Below are positions 47,579 through 59,785 of a DNA stretch of 64,000 nt, piece after piece. This DNA is from Saprolegnia diclina VS20 (lineage: Eukaryota > Oomycota > Saprolegniomycetes > Saprolegniales > Saprolegniaceae), in the NCBI RefSeq assembly GCF_000281045.1, contig NW_008246081.1:612122-676121 (forward strand). Reading direction: 5' to 3'. Both the position numbers and the translations under genes were made by a program. Each line of letters starts with the position of its first letter. Within the stretch, counting starts at the first letter, position 1. The notes under the pieces were generated by a model. It did not search any database. It was not told where the DNA came from and saw nothing but the letters and a program-made list of their open reading frames with translations.

Positions 47579-48726
47579 GGCCGGCAGCCGAGCTCTCAAG
47601 AAACGCTGTGGCGTTGTTGATAGCTTCTTGAAGCGACGTCGTGGTGCGCAAAGCTTTGTCGTCGGGACGGGCCGGATGCGGCGCGCGGACGCTACGCTCG
47701 GCGAGACGAAGCGAGGTTGGCAGAGACTTCAAAGTCTTCTTGGGCGGCCGGAAGTGTCATGCCATCGACGTCGGGATGTGGCGCGCGCAAGGAGCGCCCG
47801 CGTCAAAGCAATGATCGAAGAAATGGCCGAGGCAATGGCCGAGGCGAGGATAAATTTGGACTGAGCTGCGTTGAGAAGACACTGCGACTCGCAGCTGCGA
47901 GCAATGCGTAGCCGCGACCCATCTGTGCAGATGCGTTGGCCGGCACCAACGAAGCACCCACATTTATCAAAAGGCTGATCGCCAAAGCGCCTCGGATTCG
48001 TGCGCTTGGGTACACAAAACTTTCCATGGAGCCGAATTTAGCGCCCCGCAGGTGTGTAAGATCATTGTACAAGCAGAAATATTGAAGCCCACGACGCAGG
48101 ACGAGTCGCGGTGCACGGGACATTGTGTCACTGTCGACCTCTCTTCGCGCCGTCCGAACGCAGTTCAGTGATGGAGCAAGTCAAACGGGGTGGTTCCATA
48201 TCTCTATCTCAAAGCAAGGCACGCACGTGCTGTGGTATCTTTTTCATCCGCAGTTTGAGCGCTCAAGACAGCCCAAGAAGGCATCTACCAAAAGGCAGCG
48301 AACCGTTGTTAATAGCAATGCATCCGAAGTACCATGAGATCTTACACGGCACCACGCTCGGCTAAATGAATATATACGTCGACGTGTCGCCTCAGAGCTA
48401 GAATGAGCCTCCAGAATCTGGTGGCTCGGACCAGATATTATCTGGAGACTGATTCCGCATGTTTTGGCGACGCCAACTCGTACACGGTACCATGTTATGT
48501 CGATCGCGACGAGTTTGCTGATGTCAACACGGAACTGTCTGCAACAAGCTTTCACCATCTTGTAGCTACGATAATGCATCAGCCCTGCGTCAAGCCTTCC
48601 ACACCTCAATACGTTTAGTGCAATGTTAGCACACGTACGCAGCTTCGGGACTGGGACATGTTGAAGTTGACGCAAGATACCCAACGCGTCTCTGGGATTT
48701 GTCAAAATCACAAGCAAAAGCGCCAT
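47579..48726. other. Gene-poor stretch with unassigned open frames
   Basis: Short open frames occur on both strands. The best is minus 47803-48036, MESFVYPSARIRGALAISLLINVGASLVPANASA, which has a hydrophobic run like a weak signal peptide, but it lacks any domain and runs into low complexity. It could be a gene relic. Nothing firm is seen. Confidence 0.3.
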
Positions 48727-49092
48727 TCAAACGTGTGTGTGTATCACCTGGCGCCGCCACGTCATCCGGATAGTACGATGCACATCATCCCGATAGCTCG
48801 ATGCCTCGGGAGCACCACAGACCGGGCATCCTTGGGCGTCTTCACCCAGGAAGGAGAGCCGAGTGCGGACTGCGACAGCGCCCAGCACGATGCGGTACAT
48901 GGAGTCCGCGTAGCGCGGCAGGATGTGGTCAGGCTGACGGTACTCGGCGGCAGCGGCCACCGCCGCGGGCCGCGTGGAAAGGAGGCAGGTGGCCGCAAAA
49001 AGCCGTTTATATACGATGGCGAAACCTTTTCCGCTGCAGGTAGTCGGACAACTCGTTTCTGCAGCAGTGTACGTCCTGCAAATCATGTCCAT
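48727..49092 (-). pseudogene. Possible LINE-type reverse-transcriptase 3' remnant (zf-RVT)
   Basis: The segment PRYADSMYRIVLGAVAVRTRLSFLG...GCPVCGAPEA resembles the zinc-binding tail after the reverse transcriptase of LINE elements (a helix with xxRxxLxxxxxx then CPxCGxxE). The expected H..f..C completion after it is missing, and no reverse-transcriptase core is found upstream. A degraded fragment is the likeliest reading; a small Cys-containing protein is the alternative. Confidence 0.3.
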
Positions 49093-50731
49093 GCCTTTGC
49101 GTGTGGGCGGAGAGCCCGCGCTGGTGAGCGCTCGTCGGGCCGAGTTATTAGCCTAAACTATAGGGTACTCAGTGGTTTTCACGCGTCCGCAGCTCTTTTC
49201 ATCGCCAGCTTTTGCGTGTTTATTATATGTTAGTACTGTACATAAAAGAAACAAAGAGACAATATGCCGCAAGTCCCCACCAAACTACTCGAGCGCGTCA
49301 CTGTGCACCGAACGCCTTAGCGTCGAGACCATTGCCCGGGCGCATGGTGCGGGATGGCACAGCCGCGCTCACATCCGCCCAGGCGTACGCAGTCCAGCGC
49401 CGCGTCGATAGCAGACACATGGCCTGGATGGTGTACACTTGAGTGGGTATGAGCTCAGCCGCGCCATCCAGCGTCATGTGGTCGGGCGATGTCGCGACGA
49501 CAAGGTGTCCGATGCACGGTGTCGCACTATGGCAGCGCGGTCGGAAGGTGCAGCATATCGTCACTTTGGTGCTGTTGAGGTGGGTGCGGCCACTCGTGTT
49601 GTGCGAGATGTCGGAGAAGCGGAGGGAGATCGGGCTGTTTGGGCTCTTGAGCGAGCTCATCGTTGCGCGCAGTGCCAGCTCGACAAACCTTGGGCGTAGT
49701 CGACGCCGGGCATTCTCTCTCACGCTAGGAAGGCGATCAACGCACCACCCTGGTCCTACCCAGCTGGTTCCTACCTGGTACGAACGCCCCACAGCCAGTT
49801 GATAAATGACCTTTGTGCGACCGATGTTCTCGCCACCGCGCCTTTCTGTGCGGTGCAGATTTGAAGCTCCGGATCGCGTGGCGATGGCGTTCTTGCACGT
49901 CTGATTGGCTTATGGCGTCTGATGTTGGCCAATCCGAGAGGCGCGTTGGGTATCTTGCGTCAACTTCAACATGTCCCTCCAAAGCATGCGGAATCTGCGC
50001 TCCGAACGAAGCTTCAGAAAGATTCCCGAGGCAACGGGTATGGGTCATTTGCCGAGCCGTGGAGGATGCCATGACACTCTACGATGCATTGCCATTGTCG
50101 ACGTCTATTCGCTGCGCTACCGTCGGAGAGACCCCGTCTTGGGCGTTCAATCAACGGGTGAACGGCTCGAGTTTGCGGCACGGGTGTGCGTGCGGTACGA
50201 TGAGATGTTGAACCAGCGCGTTTGACTTGCCACATCGCTGAGCTCCGTTCGGTTTGGAAACGAGAGGTACTGTCGCTAACGACACGGTGGGATGGTCCGT
50301 GCACCGTCTAGCGTCGTGGGTTGCATAACTTCTGCTCGTCGAACGATCTTGCGTGTCGCGCTCGCGCACAAAATTCAACATCCTGTGGCTTGTGGCTCTG
50401 ACAACCACTTTTCATACTCCTAGATACGGTGCATCGTTTGAGACGAACGACGACCAATATAGGACTCGTAAACTCGACCAATTTAGCTGTAGATGTACCA
50501 CCACGCATCGTGATCTAGGGTTGCTGAATACAAGTACATGTATACTAGGTTGTGGTATTCTCAACATTTTAGCATGTGGAACAAAATGCAGCTTTTGAAA
50601 CACCAAGTACAGTACATGACTTATCGATAAACATGTTGCATATGCTGTCGACTGGCATACTACCCGCGCTTGGAGACATCGTTCGTCAGAGCAACGAAAA
50701 CCCATAATTTGTTGTTTATGTCTTGTGTGAT
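49093..50731. other. Gene-poor stretch before the tandem array
   Basis: Holds a 164-codon minus frame at 49298-49792 and other short frames without recognised domains. 50.35-50.72 kb is AT-richer. CCAAT-like words occur near 49905 and 49932. I see no gene I can support. Confidence 0.3.
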
Positions 50732-52064
50732 TCACTCCAAAATATCTTGAATCAAATGCGACGTCTGCGTCGTGTGCTTGAGAATGTAGTCGCACACCAT
50801 GAGCGGCGGGTGCTTCGAGAGCGGGCTCTCACCGGGTGGCTGGATCGGGAGCTGCCCGAGCATGCACATGCGGCGACAACATTTTCCGTCCGGCAGTCGC
50901 TCGACCACAAATCTAGACATATCAACCATCAACTTCACGAAGGTAGCACGAGATCGTCGTACATCGCCGTGTGGTTGCCAATGTAGAGCCCGGGCGGCGG
51001 CGAATGCAGTGCGTCTTCGAGAAACGTGCGCATCACGATCACGACGCGGTCTTTCTCAACCACCCGCTTCATGCCGCAGAGCATAAAGAGGTACGGCGAT
51101 CCATGGCTGAGGTACCCAATGTCTTGCACATACGCTGCGTCGTCGCCATACCGGTCGAGAATCTAGTTGCACTTGCGTCACCACAGGATCGTTCGCTCAA
51201 TTGTAGACACGTGTACGTGGATGTTGATGAACGGAATGCTGCCGCGGTCACTGGCTTCGCACCACAGCGACCAGTACTTGTCAGCACTCGCCACATAGTC
51301 CATGTTCAGAATGCTCACGCTTTGCACGTCGAGAACGATCGAATCGTCCGTCTCGTTGGTCTCGAGCGCAATGGAATTGTGCCCGTCAGGTGCGTCGAGA
51401 AGGCCTTTCTGGAGCAAGATTGAGTCGACTTGGCTGTACGCGTGGTCCATCATCGCGTGGAACGTCGCTTCACGCGCTCGCGGGTCCGATGGCATCTTGC
51501 GCAGCTTCCAGTCGACAACGTCGATGGTCGGAAAGCTCTATGGCACAAAGTGAGACGCAGGATGGTGAACATCGTGCGACGTACGAGCAATCGGGGCCGC
51601 TTGACGAGGAGCTGGTCGAGGGCCGTCGCGAGCTTGAGCTGGTCCTCGAGCGCACGCTTGAGGCGCTTGTTTTCCATGGTGGCTTCGCACGCGAATGTGC
51701 GCTGGCTCTGGGCCGCCTTTTTCCACGTCGAACTCGTCGCGAGCTCGACCGACTTGACCTGGCGGAGGATCTGTAGCTGCGACGTGAGCGTCTCAACTTG
51801 CTCGCGAAGGTAGTCGCGTTCGTCCTTTTGCCGCTTGCGGTACCGGTTCTGCCGTGTCTCGGTCGCCGTGTCGTCATCGGTCACGAGCAGCCGCCCGAGC
51901 GACGGCAAGTCCGAGAGGATATCGTCGGCATTCTCGATGCGCGGCGGCAGACTCGCCGCTGCTGGCGGCGGCAATAGCGACAAGGAAGGGCTCACCTCGG
52001 CGACCGTCGGCGGGAAGGCGTCGTCGGGGAGGCAGGTCAGTTCGCCCAGCGCGTCGGCTTCCAT
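50732..52064 (-). CDS. bZIP-like/START-like protein, array copy 1 (M96-like family)
   Basis: Four exons; introns at 51538-51584, 51163-51216 and 50913-50962. Start MEADALGELTCLPDD, then ENADDILSDLPSLGRLLV and the basic-coil RQNRYRKRQKDERDYLREQVETL, where the short basic patch RYRKRQK leads into heptads. A second coil is RLKRALEDQLKLATALDQLLVKRPRL. Exons 2-4 form a START-like fold: VDWKLRKMPSDPRAREATFHAMMDHAYSQ, VDSILLQKGLLDAPDGHNSI, LDVQSVSILNMDYV, YWSLWCEAS, DRVVIVMRTFLED, GQLPIQPPGESP. The DNA-contact Asn of true bZIPs is absent. Resembles proteins annotated M96 mating-specific in oomycetes; a lipid- or ligand-linked regulator is inference. An ATG at 52142 is an alternative start. Confidence 0.8.
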
Positions 52065-53280
52065 CGTCGGCCCGCTTGAAAAATAGCCCGTGAATAGGCG
52101 GCGCGTGATTGGCTCAATTGTAGGCAATTGTGATTGGTCCATTTTCGCGGGGTTTTTAGCCGGTCGAAAGCTCGGAGAACGCTCGAGCGTCGTCCGGAGT
52201 ATCAATGTCCCATGCCCGTAAGGAATCGGAGCCTCTGCAGCGGATAGTTAGTTAGTACAGTGGATAGTCAGTTAGTTGTGTATTCAGCACATCTGCCGTG
52301 TAGGCAGTAGACTGTAGTGAGCGCGTGTAGAGACACTATAGAACTGGTAGTCACCGGCGTCAACCGCGTCCTCGAACGAGCACCCGGGACGCCCGACGAA
52401 GATTCGATCGCCGTGTAGATCCCACAGAAGGCCTTGCAGAGAAACGTGAACGCGCCGTTGGCGGCAACAAGCCGTTCGCGGTTCCACAACTAACAGCGTA
52501 AGCTAGTAGCGGCACTCGAGCCAGCAGGCGACCTCAAGTTGAGGCGTAAAGTTACTCGTTGCGCGCTACTAGCTTCACAGCCTCGCGCTACAGTACCTGA
52601 CTCCACGCGTGTGCCACTACACCTCGGAGGTCGGCAGCTGGTCGTGGCGTTGGACATGGCTGCATGTCCTCTGGTGCAGACATCTGCAGCCAGGCCTCTT
52701 GATGCGGTCCTCTTCGGGTGCAGAGACGGCTGCTGTCAATCGTGGCAAGATACCATAGACACATTTCGCCGACAACCGTGCACTCTACATGTGGTTCTCA
52801 CCCACGACGCGTGCGAAACCACCAGACACTGCGTGCACTGTCTAGCCCAGGTGGACCACCAAGTACTGGGTCTACGGTTGCGCGAGGTGCATCACAACTC
52901 AGTAGATGTGTCTAGCGTCATCTCAGAAAAGAGTGAGTGCCTACGCGCTAAATCTTGAACGAACCCGGACCGCAGCTGTAACACTAGTCCCAAGGGTATG
53001 CGACAGAAGCGAGTGTATTAGTTGCATCGAGTGCCACGGCGCAAAGGCACCCGAAGACAGAAAGTGATGGGTCCAGACACATGTGTAGGGCGAACGTTCA
53101 GGCAAACCTGCTGGTCAAGAAACCTTCCGACTCACCTGTGATTACCACGGGCTCAACGTTTGTGCGTGCGGTGCAGATGCGGAACTTCGCTTCAGATGAA
53201 GCAACAAGACGTGAGGCAGTGCATTGAAAGCTTACGTTAATTGAATCGTAGAGTACATGGGTATAAAGAGCTCGTCGTAC
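52065..53280. other. Spacer between array copies 1 and 2
   Basis: About 1.2 kb. Open frames at 52268-52489 (minus; NRERLVAANGAFTFLCKAF) and 52539-52958 (plus, Cys/His-rich) have no recognised domain. No trace of a further array copy was found by eye. Confidence 0.35.
52108..52137 (-). promoter_or_regulatory. Two inverted CCAAT boxes upstream of array copy 1
   Basis: attgg at 52108-52112 and 52133-52137 lie 44 and 69 nt before the chosen ATG, in sequence that would be coding only if the alternative start at 52142 were used. Confidence 0.45.
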
Positions 53281-54638
53281 TTAGCTCATAAAGCTCTCGA
53301 GCGCTTTCGAGACCTCGCGCGTGTGGTGGAGGACGTAGTCGCACACCATCATGGACGGTTGGTCCGCAAACGGGGCGATCTCAACGCTCTGGATGGGCAA
53401 GTAGCCGAGGAGGCAGCTGCGCCGGCGGCACGTCCCATCGTCGAGCCGCTCCAAGACGAATCTAGTCGTGAATGCATGAGCTCAATATCGGCAAGACGGA
53501 AAGGCGTACAGCGCGGTGTGGTCCCCAATAAACATATCCTGGGGGGGCGGGTACGCCTCGTCATCGAGGAACGTTTTCATGACAATGACGACGCGGTCCT
53601 TCTCGCAGTAGCGCTTCATGCCGCTGAGCATGACCAAATACGGCTTGTCGTGGCCGCAGGATCCGACGTCCTGAAAATACGTGGCGTCAGGCCCAAAGCG
53701 ATCGAGGATCTACTCGAGACACGACACGAAATGTGTGAGAAGAACTCGAGTTATGAGAATAAATGGAGTTAAGATACCTTGATGTCGATCTGGACGTTGT
53801 CCAGCGGTGCGCGCGTCTCGGGTTCACACCAGATTGCCCAGCATTTCTGAGCACTCGCAATGTAGTCGGAGGCCATAATGCGCACGCCCATGCAGTCGAT
53901 GCCAATGGTCTCATTCGACGTCGTCGTGTCCAGTGTGATCGACTGGTGGCCGTCTGGCGCCGTCGCCAGGCCCTTTGTCCGCATAATCAACTCGACTTGC
54001 GCGTACGTGTCGTCCATCAGCGTGTGAAAGGCGGCTTCGCGCATCGTTGGGTCGATCGGCATCGTTCGCAATCGGCGCCGGGTCGAGTCCATGGTCGGGA
54101 ACCTCTAGTCGACGTGCCGTGAGTCCCTACACGGATTTTCGATCGCTTCGTGTACCATGAGGCGTGGCCGCTTTGAAAGAATCTGCTGCAGCGAGCCCGC
54201 GAGTCGCAGTTGGTCCTCCAGTGCCCGCTTGAGCCGCGCATTCTCCTGCGCTGCTTGGTGCGCGTATGCTTTCTGAGACCGCGCGACGGTCTCCCACTCG
54301 GACGACTCGTTTTCCGTGGTTTTGGCGTTGCGCAGTGCTTCGAGCTGTGTCGTGAGCGACTCGACTTGGTCGCGCAGGAACTTGCGCTCGTCCTTTTGTC
54401 GCTGGCGGTACCGGTGCTGGCGACTGTACGGCCCGACGCTCGCGTCCGTTTTGGTCGTCGTTTCGTCGGACGACGACGACGCCTCGGACGACACAAGCAT
54501 CTTGTTGATGCTCGGCAAGTCGAGGAGAAAGTCGTCCATGTTTTCAATTGCGGGGGGCAAGGCGGGGGGCGCCTTCGTCGACGATGACCGCGTGCGCATG
54601 GCGGTGCAATAGGCCGCAGGTTCGACACTGGGCTCCAT
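53281..54638 (-). CDS. bZIP-like/START-like protein, array copy 2
   Basis: Start MEPSVEPAAYCTAM; the acidic segment ENMDDFLLDLPSINKMLV is shared with copy 3. Basic-coil SRQHRYRQRQKDERKFLRDQVESLTTQLEAL, second coil RLKRALEDQLRLAGSLQQILSKRPRLM. Intron 1 is 54105-54155. Exon 2 begins FPTMDSTRRRLRTMPIDP, where other copies have VDWKLRR, so the VDWK motif is lost. START-like part continues YAQVELIMRTKGLATAPDGHQSITLDT, CWAIWCEPE, and exon 4 CRRRSCLLGYLPIQS...DYVLHHTREVSKALESFMS. Frame is otherwise clean. Confidence 0.78.
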
Positions 54639-55153
54639 CTCACTCGCGTTTTGGCGCTGTTTACTCTGAAACGAGAAAGTGCAAACTCGGCTAATTGGCT
54701 AAAATTACGTCGGATCTCTTGCCGCGTCATAGCCCACCGCTCGTCGACGTGGCCGTGGTAAACTTGGGTGCTGACCAGACGGTTGGACCGGACGTCTGCG
54801 TCCGAGCGGCTGGTGCTCGTACCACTAGAAGCTCTACTTGACCATCTGCGTCCTCCTCGTCTCGAAGCGACGGCGCGATAGCGGCGGAGTGTCTCTACGA
54901 CGCGGCATCGACCTTGTGTCGTTCTTATCAGCCCAACAGTCGCGACAGATAGTAGAAGACGCGCCACAGCGAATGCCAAAGGCATAACGTCACAGCTGCT
55001 GCGTGCGTTGTGCCATCACGTGTCACAGACGGCGGCTTTCATCAGCATGATGCGATCTTTAGCGTCTTGCCTGCACGTCCACGGCATCGGCTACTACAGC
55101 ATATTCCAGAGATCGCCTGGTGGTCCACAGTAGAAAGTTCACATTTGCTTGAC
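54639..55153. other. Spacer between array copies 2 and 3
   Basis: About 515 bp. The copy 2 promoter side holds the CCAAT box; the rest shows nothing recognisable. Confidence 0.4.
54694..54698 (-). promoter_or_regulatory. Inverted CCAAT box upstream of array copy 2
   Basis: attgg 56-60 nt before the ATG of copy 2, in the sequence GCCAATTAG on the coding strand. Confidence 0.4.
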
Positions 55154-56524
55154 TTATTCGCCGAGAATATCCTCAATAAGGTGGGATGTTTGCGTTGTAT
55201 GACTCAATACATAATCGCAAACCATCATGGGCGGCTCGTCAGCCAACGGGCCGCTGCCAGGTGCTTGGATCGGCAGCTGCCCAAGCATGCACATTGTGCG
55301 ACGACACTTGCCATTCTCGAGGCGCTCCAAGAGGCAGCTAGCACAAATGTAGATGAGACGCAACAGTCGTCAGCAGGACTACGTACAAGGAGGTGTGGTT
55401 GCCGATGAAAAGGCCCGGTGGCGGCGGGTGCAGAGCGTCTTCAAGCACCGTGCGCATGACAATGACCGCGCGGTCCTTCTCGACGTAGCGCTTTACGGCG
55501 CTGAGCATAAAGAGATAGGGCTTCTCGTCCCCAAACGACCCAATGTTTTGGAGGTACGCTGCGTTCGGGCCAAAGCGATCGAGGACCTACCGAGTGTCGT
55601 CAGAGACACATGGACCACCACGTAAGTGTACCTTGATGTTGACGGTGGGGATTTTGGCCGTCGTGGTAACTTCAGGCTCGCACCACAGACTCCAGCACTT
55701 GTTGGCATTCTCGAGAAAGTCGACGTCCAAAACGCGGACACTCTGTACATCGATGACGATGCAGTCGTCACGGTCCGACGTTGTGATATTGATGGCGTGG
55801 TGCCCGTCCGTTGCGTCGCGAAGACCTTTCTGCAATAGGATCGACTCGACCTGGCTGTGCGCGTAGTCGATCATCGCGTGGAACGAGGCTTCGCGGGCGC
55901 TCGGGTCGGCTGGCATTTTGCGGAATTTCCAGTCGACCACGTCCAGCGTCGGAAACTTCTAGTGCAATGGCCATCAGATGACTTGTCATTGCGGAAAGAA
56001 GGGTGTACGAGCAGGCGCGGGCGCTTCACGAGGAGCTGGTCGAGCGTGTTGGCGAGCTTGAGCTGGTCCTCGAGCGCGCGCTTGAGCCGCGTGTTTTCCA
56101 ATGTCGCTTGGTGGGCGTGGACTCGCTGCGTGCGCGCAATCTTTTGCCACTCGGAACTCGACGCGAGCTCGACCGTCTTGACGTCGCGTAGTTGCCGGAG
56201 CTGCGTGGTGAGCGATTGCACTTGGTCGCGCAGGAATTGGCGCTCGTCCTTCTGCCGCTTCCGGTACCGGTGCTGGCGACTGTACGGGTCTTCGTTGGCG
56301 GTGACGACGGTTGCCGCCTTGGTTGTCGGCGTCTCCTTGTCGCTCTCGGTCGACGACGTCTCAGAGAGCAGCAGCTTGTTGATCGAGGGCAGGTCGAGGA
56401 GGAAGTCATCCGTGCTCTCGATCGCGGTCGGCAGTGGCGATGGCGTGGACGCTGTCGAGGTCGGGGCCATGGGCGGTGGCGTCGGCGGGAACGTCCGCAG
56501 CAGGAGCTCGTTGTTGCTGGCCAT
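55154..56524 (-). CDS. bZIP-like/START-like protein, array copy 3
   Basis: Start MASNNELLLRTFPPTPPP; ESTDDFLLDLPSINKLLL; basic-coil SRQHRYRKRQKDERQFLRDQVQSL; second coil RLKRALEDQLKLANTLDQLLVKRPRLLV. Exon 2 is VVDWKFRKMPADPSAREASFHAMIDYAHSQ with VESILLQKGLRDATDGHHAI and CWSLWCEPEVTTT. Exon 4 ends CRRTMCMLGQLPIQAPGSGP...TSHLIEDILGE. The last 60 residues are close to copy 1 (CRRMCMLGQLPIQPP...TSHLIQDILE), and the exon 2 words also pair with copy 1, so the two are the closest relatives in the array although copy 2 lies between them. Confidence 0.8.
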
Positions 56525-58116
56525 CGTGGTACCTTTTGTGGCAATGTGGAAATGAAACGCTCTGATTGGCCCGCCTCAGTGTGGTCTTCGCAACCCTTCG
56601 GGTGGGGTGCCTCGAAGTCCTGCTGTTTTGACGCGGCCGTGTCGACCTTCGAGCCGCACCTTTGGACACCCAGCGATCTGCCATCGTTGTGGCTGCTGGG
56701 GTTTGGTGCACACACGTCGTTGGTGAGCCCCGAGTGGCGCCGATGCAGTGGCTGGACACGATTACCTGCCAGCGACGCAGTCTAAACAAGATTACTGTCC
56801 AATCGCGGCCCGTCGGCACGACGATCGACGCTTTGGCACGCCGGCGGTTCCTGCTGCAGCCGGTACGGTTGTTAGCGACGGCTGTTGGCCATGAGTTGAT
56901 ACGGCACAAGGTGCGTCGATGGCTGCCACTCTCGAGTGCGACGTGCACGAGTTGATGGGGCGCTGCGTAGCGTTATCGCATGTACCCGACGAAGTTATCA
57001 TTAAAAGACAGGTCCTCAGCGTGACGCCAAGACTGGCTGTGACGTGGGCATTGGCCAAGAACGTTCGTGGACGAAAGTTGTTCGAATCTCACAGAGTGCA
57101 TCGACGGGGCGATATCCAAGGTTATCCATGGATACGACCCGACTTTAGGGAATCGCTGCCGAAACATAGGTTTTACGCTATACACAGAGACGAGAGCCTT
57201 GCAAACCCGTCTTGTGCAGCAGCTACAATGCAGTAGGCGCTACGCGAATCACAGGCCCACCAAATTTTTGCCAATAACGGTAGCCTTGCTTGTTGAAGTC
57301 ATTGCCGACAATCCTCGACACACCAGTGTGCCACGTCATACCGGCAGCCGTATCAGCCAATCAGCGACGATTGCCCCAGATTGATCGAGTTCGTGCTTTT
57401 GCCACATAGCGCCGATGGGAGGATGCTTTGATTCATGCTGCGTCGATGCTCTTTGGGACACAGCAAAGAGCAGAGCTTGCGCGCACTCGTGGCACAAGCA
57501 GCTTTTGTTGCAAGTACACGGTGGAGCACCTAACCCTCCCCGTGGAAATGCCGTCTTTGGACACCCTGCGCCCGTGCCTCTCGCTGCACAAAGGCGCGCA
57601 CTGGCTATGCTTGCGCACGAGGTGGTATATCAGAGCTTCGCACCGATCGCGGCGTCCTGGAATGTTCTTTTTGCGTTTGTGCATCGACGCTCGACATACC
57701 TAACCCTTATCCCCTTCACCTTGTCACTGCCGACTTTCTAGCATCACAAGGCGACAGGCCCAGTCCGCGCGGGCACGGAATCGACAAAGGCGCGCTCTTT
57801 CGTTTGTCCAACTGCGGTAACGATGAGTCACGCGCCGTCTGGGACCGTAGCGCAATCGTAACCTCGTAGCGCAATCGAGCGACGAGATTTTCGAAACAAC
57901 AGCTGTTGCGCGCGTGCATATAGCACCGCGTCCAGGCTCTACCTAGTCTCCTTTATTAACTGTCTACTTTGTGCATCTGCGCTTGTTAGCTGTTGTTCAT
58001 GAACACATCGTTTTGCACCTCACTCGTCAAGCAACCGCAGACGAGTTCGTAGGATACACGCCGTTGCCAACCACTCTCACTTTACACGCGACGTCACGCT
58101 AAAAGCTGGTAGGAAG
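56525..58116. other. Spacer between array copies 3 and 4
   Basis: About 1.6 kb, the largest gap in the array and the point where the two sequence groups meet. A plus frame 56919-57236 (MAATLECDVHELMGRCVALSH) looks like the start of a small protein but has no recognised domain. A CCAAT-like gccaatcagc lies near 57355. No array relic is seen. Confidence 0.35.
56565..56569 (-). promoter_or_regulatory. Inverted CCAAT box upstream of array copy 3
   Basis: attgg 41-45 nt before the copy 3 ATG; coding-strand context GGCCAATCAG. Confidence 0.45.
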
Positions 58117-59357
58117 CTAGTCGCCAAACAATTTCTCGAGCGTCTCAAACGTGCGCTTGACCTCGCGCAAAATGAAATCGCAGATCAAATGCTGCGGGTT
58201 GGACGCCAACGGCCCGTTCGCCGGCGCTTGAATTGGGAGTTCGCCCGACATGGACACGCGGCGCACGGCCATGTTGTCGCCCGCGCGCTCAATCACCAGC
58301 CTAGTACAGGATTGACTAAACCGCAATTCTATCAAGGTATCAATGCGTACACGATCATGTCGTTGCCAATGTAGAGACCGTCGACGGGCGGGTACTTTTC
58401 GTCGTCGAGGACCGTGCGAAACACAAAGATGACGCGGTCCTCCTCGACGTAGCGCTTGAGCGCACCGAGACGCCGGAGGTACGGCATGGCGTCGCCGAGC
58501 GACTCGGTCTGCTCAATGTACACGCCGTCGTCGCCAAACGTCTCGAGCACCTACACACTCTGAGCTCGCGCGAGAGCCAAGGCGATGGGACCTTGACGCG
58601 GATCGTGCCTTCGAGAATGTGGTTGGACGCGTCATTCCAAAGCGACCAAAAGCGCAGCGCGGCGCTGAGAAAGTGACACGGCACCGTCTTGACGCCACGG
58701 ACGTCGACGGTCATGACGTCATCGGACGTCGAGACTTCGACGGACCGGAGACCGTCCGGCGCGTCCAAAATGCCTGTCCGAAGCAGAATGGTGTCGACGC
58801 GCTCGTACGCGTCGTTCATAAAGGCGTGGTAGGCGACTGTGCGCGCTGTGGGGTCGCGCGGCAGCCGCCGCAGCTTCCAGTCGACCATGTCCATGGTCGG
58901 AAAAGCCTACGTAAATGTGTCTAAAGCGAGTGCTTCGAGAGGAAGATGCACGTACAACGAGCTTGGGGCGCTTGACGAGCAGCTGGTTGAGGATCTCGGC
59001 GGCTTTGAGCTGCTCTTCGATCGCGCGCTTCAAGCGGGTGTTCTCGGACGTGGCTTGCTGCCGCCCGAGCTTCTGCATGCGCGCCTTCTTCTCCCAGTAC
59101 GAGCTGTGGCGCACTTCAAGGCCGCGGATGTTCTGAAGGACCGCGAGGTGCGAGCTGAGCTGCGCGACTTGGCTCTGTAGAAAGTCGAGCTCGCGCTTCT
59201 GCCGCTTCCGGAACCGCTGCTGCGCCGTCGCGTTGGCATCGTCGTCGGCGTCGTCGCACTCATCGGTGGCGCTGAGATTGGCGACGCACGGAGGCGACGC
59301 GTCGAGGAAGTCGAGAAAGTCCGGCGACGCCATGCCCCACGCTTCGTCGCGCTCCAT
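58117..59357 (-). CDS. bZIP-like/START-like protein, array copy 4
   Basis: Start MERDEAWGMASPDFLDFLD; basic-coil AQQRFRKRQKRELDFLQSQVAQLSSHL and the group-specific block RHSSYWEKKARMQKL, then RLKRAIEEQLKAAEILNQLLVKRPKLVV. Exon 2 FPTMDMVDWKLRRLPRDPTARTVAYHAFMNDAY with VDTILLRTGILDAPDGLRSV and FWSLWNDASN. Exon 3 has VYIEQTESLGDAMPYLRRLGALKRYVEEDRVIFV; exon 4 has AVRRVSMSGELPIQAPANGP. First member of the second group (copies 4-7), whose WEKKAR block is absent from copies 1-3. Confidence 0.8.
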
Positions 59358-59785
59358 CGGTGGCAAATCTCGTCCGAAATTAGAACCCGGGCCGCCCCCT
59401 CCCAAAAACCGCCCAAAAAATGACGCGGCGTCACCACACCTCTGCCACCACAAGCCCACCATCAGCAGCTTGATCCACGGACCCTTGTGTCTTGCGTGGG
59501 CTTTGGTGGCACCAGCCGACTCGTCGATGTGGCCAACTCGCTTGCAAGGCTACCGAAGCTACGATGGTGGCGTGAGAAAAGCCGCTCTCGTCGCTGTCCC
59601 ATGCCCCAAGCAAGATCGTCCGTCGCCACCGTCGTTCGCGTCGTTTTGGTCCTCTCACTCGGACTGTTGCTGTTAATTCTGCGTCTATATCTAGTTGGAT
59701 GGTCTCTGAATTCTAGTCGGTACAAGTCTAGTTCTTATTTATATACGTTAGGTGGTGTCTTGGTGTCTTTGGCGGTCGATGACAA
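59358..59785. other. Spacer between array copies 4 and 5
   Basis: About 430 bp. A C/G run (about 59393-59412 plus) sits 40 nt upstream of copy 4. No CCAAT is seen near the copy 4 start. Confidence 0.35.

Noticed and set aside
56919-57236. Small plus-strand gene starting MAATLECDVHEL
   Set aside because: Open for 105 codons with a plausible start but no domain, no intron evidence and no paralogue in the window; kept only as a note in the spacer.
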